Assembly (NCBI GenBank): GCA_027924585.1 | Contig: BSBM01000426.1 | Location: 2,094,001 to 2,158,000, forward strand | Origin: Larix kaempferi | Taxonomy: Eukaryota > Streptophyta > Pinopsida > Pinales > Pinaceae | Length of the DNA: 64,000 bases | Reading direction: 5' to 3' | Shown: piece by piece, positions 57,618-64,000 of the stretch | How positions within the stretch are numbered: the first letter of the stretch is position 1 | Layout: every line of letters begins with the position of its first letter | Translations under genes and position numbers: made by a program | The notes under the pieces: model-generated | The model's input: only the letters and a program-made list of their open reading frames with translations | Told to the model about the DNA's origin: nothing | Database searches by the model: none

Positions 57618-57980
57618 CATTAGCCCTTAGTATAGCACGAGAATAGGTTTCAGAAAACTCTACCACTTCCTGTCTAATGTCTTATGGACGTCTACCTTGG
57701 TAGTGTTTTCTATAAATAAGAATCCAATAAGTAGTTTTATTGTTTTCACCTTTACGGGCCCTAAATTTAGTATTCTTCCATTATGTTCTTCTTGAAAATG
57801 AAGTAGTTTCGGCATTGTTGTTACAATTTGACTTCTTAAAGTCCTTGGTGTGTCAACAACAATTATAGTTACCCTACTAGTATCTTGGATAACGAGTCGT
57901 CTTAATTTTTCAAATGAAGAGAATTCTTTTGATTTATTATGATGTGTCTTTGTGTGTTTATCATCTTGAAAACCCAACAA
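57618..57980 (-). pseudogene. Copy 2 of the unidentified coding remnant
   Basis: The minus-strand frame 57,660-57,980 keeps the FSSFEKLRR and DTPRTLRSQ region and continues through LLHFQEEHNGRILN, which is broken in copy 1 by an extra base. It then stops, while another frame continues with RQEVVEFSETYSRA. Family unknown. The two copies help show which indels are lesions. Confidence 0.3.
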
Positions 57981-58418
57981 CTTTGTTTCTTGTTTGATTT
58001 ATTTTTATGTTTTATTAATCCATGTAGGATTTGAGCTTGTGTAATCACAATTTTTTCTCAAAAAAATGACTTAATTATGTTACTAATATGTTATCTCACT
58101 ATTTGATTAGGACTCAATCCCCAAATTCTTTTCTTATGTTTGCATCTAAACTTTCTCAAAAGTTTTCATCCCTTTCAAAACTAGTACAACTCTTAATCAT
58201 TATTGAAACCCGAGACATGATAGGATCCTATGGAGGTTCATTAGATTATATCCCTACATACTCCAACCAGTTTAGCAATGCCATTTGATAAATTTTCATA
58301 TATCACAAACCCTCAAAGTTTATCTACAATGGTTTTGAACATAAAAAGGAACTAGTCTAGTGACAAAATACATTGAAATGATCATTAAGAAAATAAATAA
58401 AGAATATATAAGGGTATG

Positions 58419-60890
58419 TACTAGTCTATGGAGGTGTACATGTATACCATGCCCATTTTGATTTCAAACCTATGACCTCCAAGGAAGAAATGCATGTTGC
58501 TAATAATTAAGTCCATTTAGTTTCAGCATCCCCATGTAATGTTAAATGTTAATGTGAATGTTCAATACAAAGAGTACGGGTGGAAAGTGTTGGATTGAAT
58601 CCATATAACAACATATCCCTATGCCACTATAGCCTCATGATTACAAAAGGTTATATTCAAAGAACTCCCCTTTCTATTGTTCCAAACCTTCAATCATCAC
58701 CATGATAATGTGTCACGAGGTCAACAAATGCCTAAGGGAGATAATACAAAAAAAAACATAAACATGTACCATGAACAAAATTTCATATGCAATCTATGAC
58801 TAAGTTTCCAAATTCCAGTTCTATGTGACCATTACAAACAAATATTGAGGCAAATTTTCAATTGAAGTATAGAACTTTGGTTTATCCATCATTCATGCCC
58901 ATCCATGTCCAAATATTTCATGGGTATTTGTGTAGTGAATGCTTAGGTATATGGACTCAATCCTAGTGTTAGAAATATGTTCTCCATATTTGATTGGGGA
59001 CTTGATCTTGTTGTTCCCTTTATCTTCTTCATGAGGAGGATAATCTAGGATAAGAAGGTTTCATAGATGTGTTATATTGTCCTCCAATTCTTTGGTATCC
59101 ACCTTGCATGCCATCTCTTTCAAATCCTCTTTGCTTAACTCTTCACAACTATGACGATTTATGAATGCTTCTCTTAAAGTCTTTTTGAATACATAAATAA
59201 ACTTTTAAAGAAAACCAAGTGATTCTTTACCTTTTTTAAGGTATGGCCAGAGATGATCTCATTGGATATTATTAATCAACATATTTGATAAGCAAAATTC
59301 TTTATATTAGTGTTGTCTTACAAGGATTAGAAAATATTACTTAGAAAAAACTAATTTTTTATTAATTAGTTTTTTGGTTAAAATAAATACTATAGAATTA
59401 AAATTAAAATAAATTGAATATATTTATTGCCTTGCCAGGGAAGAAGGTTACTTAGAATGGTTGGAATTTGATGAGTCCACTCTCATCAAGAGGGGATCAC
59501 TTAATATTTTTTTGATGTAATAAACCCATATATTTAAGGACTGTTTGGAATCAAGGAAGACTAAACACTCATTGGAAATCCCAACAAACTTCCCCACCAA
59601 GCTAGAAGATGTCTCTATGGAATTGAAAATGGGTAGATGGAATGAAATCTATCTATCCCCAACAATGTACCACCGTATCCTTAACATGTTGAAATGAAAT
59701 CCATCTATCACCACCGTATACTCTTATATATATATAAATATACATTTTTTAATTATTTTTTAAATTAATAAAAAAAATGTTAAAAAATTATACTTCACAA
59801 TTTTATACCGTTTAACATACTATAAAACTTGAACACAGTAAATCCAGAAGTTTACACCATATGTCCAATTGTGGAAATCTACATTCTAAAATTTTAAGGA
59901 AGGAAAAAGTTTGTTATGTTTTATATTTCTACCATGAATCCACGAATCAGCGGTCAGTGCGAGTTGGGCGCGGGTACGAAGGCATCTCCCGACTGATATC
60001 GTAGATTTTCCATCCACAATGACTGCAGAGGAACTCGGTTCGTAACATTTGGTGCACAGGTTGAGGAACTCGGGAAAGGGCAAGGTTTCAGGGATTAGAT
60101 GTTGACCTAATCCTCAAGAAAATGATCATCATTAAAAGAAAAAACAAACCCACCAAAATTCAGTCATTTGTCAATATACAAAAGCGATTCCAACAATTAG
60201 TTTGTTTGCTTTTAAAAAGGAATCGAATTTGTTAGCCGTTAACAAAGAATCTAAATATTTTTCTCGGTTAGGCACTAATTTTTGTTTGTTGGTGATAGCA
60301 TAGTCAACCATTGCTAGCTGGCCTTATTCATTAGAAGGATAACGACAACGTTTTTTTCAAATATTTGCGGCTGATAGCATACTCAACCATACTATAGGTG
60401 TCCTTATTCATTCGAAGGATAAAGGCAGCAGTATACCAACACTTCAAGAGAGATATTTAAGTCGGTGGGCATTGCGAAAACGTGGTAGTACAGGTTAAGT
60501 TATGTGCTTTATCGCGAAAGTTTCGGGTTGTAGCGAGTCAAACCATTAGGTCAAATATGTTAATGGTGGATTTGGTTAACAGAAAGCCCAACGTGAAGGT
60601 CAGATATTAAAATTAACATGGCTTTAATTGAACAAAGAGCATTGGCTTCAATTCCTTGCATAAATACATAGAATGTAGGGTGATTATGCCACATCAGACA
60701 TGTAGGGTTGTCAGCTTTGTCTAACTTCATCAGAAAGGCAAGAAGGACAGTTGTTTGATTTTCTGCGGCAACTTGTGTGCTTCGACAGTTGTTTGATTTC
60801 GACTGCGAGGTCGGTTTCAAAAAGGATTATTTTTCTTCCGAACTTTCCAGGGTTAATGCGAGCTTTCTTTGTATCTATCCCCGCCAGCTA
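58419..60890. other. Region upstream of gene copy 2
   Basis: Matches 18,219-21,140 with indels. It has a 35-bp tandem copy not present in copy 1 (GAGGAACTCGG at 60,028 and 60,063). No gene seen. Minus-strand frames at 59,886-60,083 and 60,560-60,820 are not kept intact in copy 1. Confidence 0.5.
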
Positions 60891-60899
60891 CTATATATG
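60891..60899 (+). promoter_or_regulatory. Putative TATA box of the duplicated gene, copy 2
   Basis: CTATATATG about 180 bp before the ATG at 61,071. Upstream of it are about 13 bases absent from copy 1. Confidence 0.45.
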
Positions 60900-61070
60900 G
60901 TAAACAAGTTGTTGGGTGACCATGAGGTTCTGGGTAGTTGAAAATTATAATAACCCACAATTCTTTGCATGAACTCTCGAACCCCGAAGGAAGAACGATC
61001 GCTGATACAAACAAGACTCTGTATTGTTGTATCTGTTATACGATTTATTCACAGCATTTTGTTTGCAGAG

Positions 61071-61766
61071 ATGGCCGCCTCCTCACAAGTTTCTCAGAAA
61101 AAGCGAGGGAGAGATGAATATTTGCATTGTGGACTGCCTTCGCCAAATGCGAAACGAACAAATAGCGAATCGTTGGGGCATGACAGTGATCTCATGGCCT
61201 TGCTCGACAAGATCGATGCTATGGATAATAGCAACATTACTACTCTAGAAGATACCCATATTGCTATGAATGAGGCCGAGGACAAGATGAGGCTCAACTG
61301 GGTTATAAAGTCTCTGGAAGATGAAATTTTGTTGAAGGTGCAAACAGACCATAATATTATCGAGTCCACCGATGAAAGGGGAAGTGCTGAACAGATTGGT
61401 TCGAAAAAGGAAGGCGAGTTAGCTGCCGACGGGAATTCTGAAGCGACCTCCGTGAGGTATGATATAGGAGACTTCGCGTATTACAACGATGTTCGCGGAG
61501 AGTTTGGTTTCTTTGTAGACCATTTTACTCCGTATGAACTTGGAATCATGCAGAACCGTATTGATGGAGATCCAATTCCCGATATTATGTTTTCGGATGC
61601 CGTGGATGGTTATGTTGAGACGACGGAATTTTTCTGTGGGTCTCTGTGGGAGGATGACCTCTGGCAGTTCAATGAACATCCAGTCATTCACAATGATTTT
61701 GCATCTCAGCAGCCTGAGGAATCTGCAGGAAGTAGTGGAGCTGAGTTTCATGATATTTGCGAATAG
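61071..61766 (+). CDS. Small acidic plant protein, probably nuclear (copy 2)
   Basis: Single open frame of 231 codons, paralogue of the gene at 21,313. ATG at 61,071 matches the copy 1 start; a longer frame from 60,969 is not shared. The basic N-terminus (SQKKRGRDEY, SPNAKR), DSDLMALLDKID, SLEDEI and the VDHFTPYELGI segment are conserved. Differences include a one-codon indel (Gln-Tyr for His after SLG), TDHNIIES for TDHNNIES, and a different C-terminus (HDICE for HDVWV). Both copies stay open through many substitutions, which suggests that both are or recently were functional. Function unknown. Confidence 0.75.
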   Translation: MAASSQVSQKKRGRDEYLHCGLPSPNAKRTNSESLGHDSDLMALLDKIDAMDNSNITTLEDTHIAMNEAEDKMRLNWVIKSLEDEILLKVQTDHNIIESTDERGSAEQIGSKKEGELAADGNSEATSVRYDIGDFAYYNDVRGEFGFFVDHFTPYELGIMQNRIDGDPIPDIMFSDAVDGYVETTEFFCGSLWEDDLWQFNEHPVIHNDFASQQPEESAGSSGAEFHDICE

Positions 61767-64000
61767 ACTATCCAACGCGTGAGAGCTATCCAGAAAAGAT
61801 TGTAATGTATGTATTGAGAAGAAACTTTGCGTCTGTTTGTAAGTTATGATAGCAGAGAATGTTGCTAATTTATTCCCAAGCTATTTCCTTTGAACTGGAA
61901 TAGCTTTGAAGCCGTCTTTTACATGTCGCTCAAAATTTTATGTTAGAAGACGAAGGCCGGCATGGAACCTTCAACTTCCCTCTGCTGAACGTCTAGTTTT
62001 GCGTTGCTTAATAATTTCAGTATTTTCAGAGCACGTTTTTGCCTGGCTTTGTACGCATTTTTTCAATTTAACTGCGCTCTCAAAGGCTTTTACCAGCGTT
62101 CTATTTCTACAAGATACTGTGAAACTAGATGCCTTTCATGAGTCTGATTACACTGTTCGAATACCATTAAACAAACCTTATAAAGGCTGCTATATCATAA
62201 CGAAATTTTACTGGGAATGAGGAGTGATAATTTATTGCTCACAATCCATCGAATAATTTTTATATAAATAATTTCATTTTAGTTTTTTTATAAAAATAAA
62301 AATAAATTCTAATTTCAAAAATATTTTGATGTAATTGACCGTAACAAAACAATTGGTCGATTGTTAATAGATATTTTAGGATTTTGGATAGTTAACATCT
62401 TATTTATTGGTAAAAAAAGAAAATTATTACTTAATAAAACAATTTTATGTAAATGTACTATATTTATAATATTCTTATTTAAATATATAAGGGATATTTT
62501 TTATATTAAATATATTTAATAGATATTATTATTTCTTATATATTATATATATAAATTAATATAATTTTTTTTATTTATATAAATATAAAGTTTAATATTC
62601 CAAATTATTAATATTCTAAGAAATTACATTAGTGTAAAAATATGTCTTAACATATAAGCAACAGGTCATACCTATAATTGTGTTTAGTATTTAATATTTT
62701 GAAAATACCTTTTTACAAACAAAGGATGATTTGAAAACTATAATGTGTTGTATTATGTTATATGGTAGAGGAACAACTCTTTGTTCAATAGATATTGTGT
62801 TGTATGCAAATAGGAATAACTCTTTGAAATAGATATTGAAAAATTAAATACAAAAAAGACAACATCAAATAAGGTTAATGATGCTCATAATAGATCAACT
62901 ATTTCCTTGAATGGTTTTCATCACTACCTCTAACTCCTAAATAACCTTTATGCTTGAATATCATTTTTTTTTGTCAAAGTAAGAAAATCCAATCTACTAA
63001 ATCACCTTCTCGTCTATTATTTGGGCAATGAAACTTTTGTTAAACCAAAATACCTCCAATATCTTAAAGAGTTTTATGTCTCAACTTTGAGAGAATCTAT
63101 GTCTCTAATCCACTCAAGGAACTTTACATCAACTTCCTTAGTTGAGAATCTGCTTCTCTTTTTGTTAACTTTCTTTTCTATTTTCTCCACTTCTACCTTC
63201 ACCTCCTCAAGAAACCTCTATTTACCACCTCTATGAATTCCTTATTGGCTCTAGTGAATCTTTGATATTTCTATAGGATATGGGTCTTCCATTGGTGGTA
63301 TCCCTACTTCCTTCTACTACCTCCTCTTTCATGTGCTAGTATTCACCTTTTCCAAGATTCCTACTTTAGTGCCTTTCAAGCCTTGGGAAATAGAGAAGTG
63401 GAGAACTGAAATAAATGACAATCTTAGGCACCACCACCAATACTTAGTTGCAAATCCCAATTCTTAATGACTCATTTTCTAAGAAACTTTACATGAGGAA
63501 AGATAGACCCCGTTGTTTTGTTAGACTTAATGAGACATAAAGTTCATGCCCTAGTGACTCTCAAAGATATTAATTCTTCTTCACATGATGGGTTACCAAC
63601 CCTCTAATCACAGTAAAAAAATAGCTCCAACACCACTAACTTCTTATGCTTTTAAGAGGGATTACTTCCTTGTTACCATTTCAAAAACATCTCCATACAA
63701 ATCCATCATTATATACATATTTTAGAAATTAAATACTCACTATATCCATAATAAGAAATTTAATTCTCACTAACCTTATTATAGTTTTGTGCTTTTATAC
63801 ACCATGTAATAATATGACCCTACTTCCAATGGTCTTATGATATGATCACGAAGGGTCACTTATCGATTGCCTTATCACTCAAAACTGAATAGTTGTAGTT
63901 ATATTTAAATAATATATAGTATTGAGTATAATATTTAACTTAATATTTAGTTTGAAAAATTAAAAGAACGTCTGGCAAGTTGAAAAGATTGTTGAAGAAT
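61767..64000. other. 3' flank of gene copy 2, no further gene seen
   Basis: The first 180 bp match copy 1 (3' untranslated region). 61,948-63,188 is absent from copy 1 and very AT-rich from 62,260 to 62,700. A frame at 61,906-62,220 has no support. The remainder matches 22,165-22,680 with one 0.3-kb gap. Confidence 0.45.

Larger units (their letters stand above)
57597..64000. repeat. Segmental duplication copy 2
   Basis: 57,597-58,418 matches 1-802, and 58,419 onward matches 18,219 onward. The join at GGGTATGTACTAG is the empty site of insert 1. Relative to copy 1 it has about 1.24 kb extra at 61,948-63,188 and about 0.3 kb extra at 63,320-63,640. It still matches copy 1 (near 22,680) at the window end. 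Orientation is direct, offset about 57.6 kb. Confidence 0.9.

Overview
The window looks like repeat-rich nuclear DNA of a land plant with a large genome. A gymnosperm is my guess, not shown. The basis is plant-type mobile DNA (CACTA TNP2, Ty3/gypsy, TGTTGG...AACA solo LTRs, a tRNA-derived SINE), GT-AG introns, AT-rich spacers and one plausible host gene in 64 kb. I see no prokaryotic or organellar genes, rRNA, tRNA or CRISPR.

Framework. A large segment is present twice in direct orientation. Copy 1 is 1-802 plus 18,219-~22,680 and copy 2 is 57,597-64,000, about 57.6 kb apart and running off both window ends. Each copy carries the same intact single-exon gene (21,313-22,011 and 61,071-61,766), a small acidic, probably nuclear plant protein. 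Copy 2 preserves the empty site for everything between 803 and 18,218.

Insert 1 (803-18,218). A solo LTR (803-1,741) sits between 5-bp target duplications. A 15.5-kb terminal-inverted-repeat DNA transposon (about 1,770-17,319) follows, flanked by a ~0.92-kb direct duplication that contains most of the LTR. The transposon holds a GA/CAT repeat block, a transposase gene on + (6,678-10,027, two in-frame stops), a 358-bp satellite, a CACTA TNP2 relic, and a multi-exon accessory gene on - (14,000-16,136).

Middle (22.7-28 kb). AT-rich DNA holds a SINE with a 17-bp target duplication (23,684-23,870). It also holds a decayed relic of the same transposase family on - (25,070-27,076), with a solo LTR (27,094-27,600) just upstream.

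Insert 2 (28-54 kb). A ~3-kb composite repeat R (palindromic motifs plus GA arrays) is present twice in tandem. The first copy is split by a ~20.8-kb CACTA-like element (29,863-50,690). The second copy gives the empty site at about 53,628. The CACTA-like element contains 99-bp subterminal repeats, foldback hairpins, a broken multi-exon gene with a SET domain plus a plant-transposase-like region (33,477-37,255, -), an unidentified coding remnant, a gypsy pol relic and a GAT array.

Right part. A 2.6-kb solo LTR with a perfect CGAGT target duplication (54,151-56,766) precedes duplication copy 2.

The transposon genes share a lesion pattern. Nearly every stop can be explained by one C-to-T or G-to-A change, and three exons end in TAG directly before the GT donor where other exons end in CAG. 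This fits decay of methylated mobile DNA.
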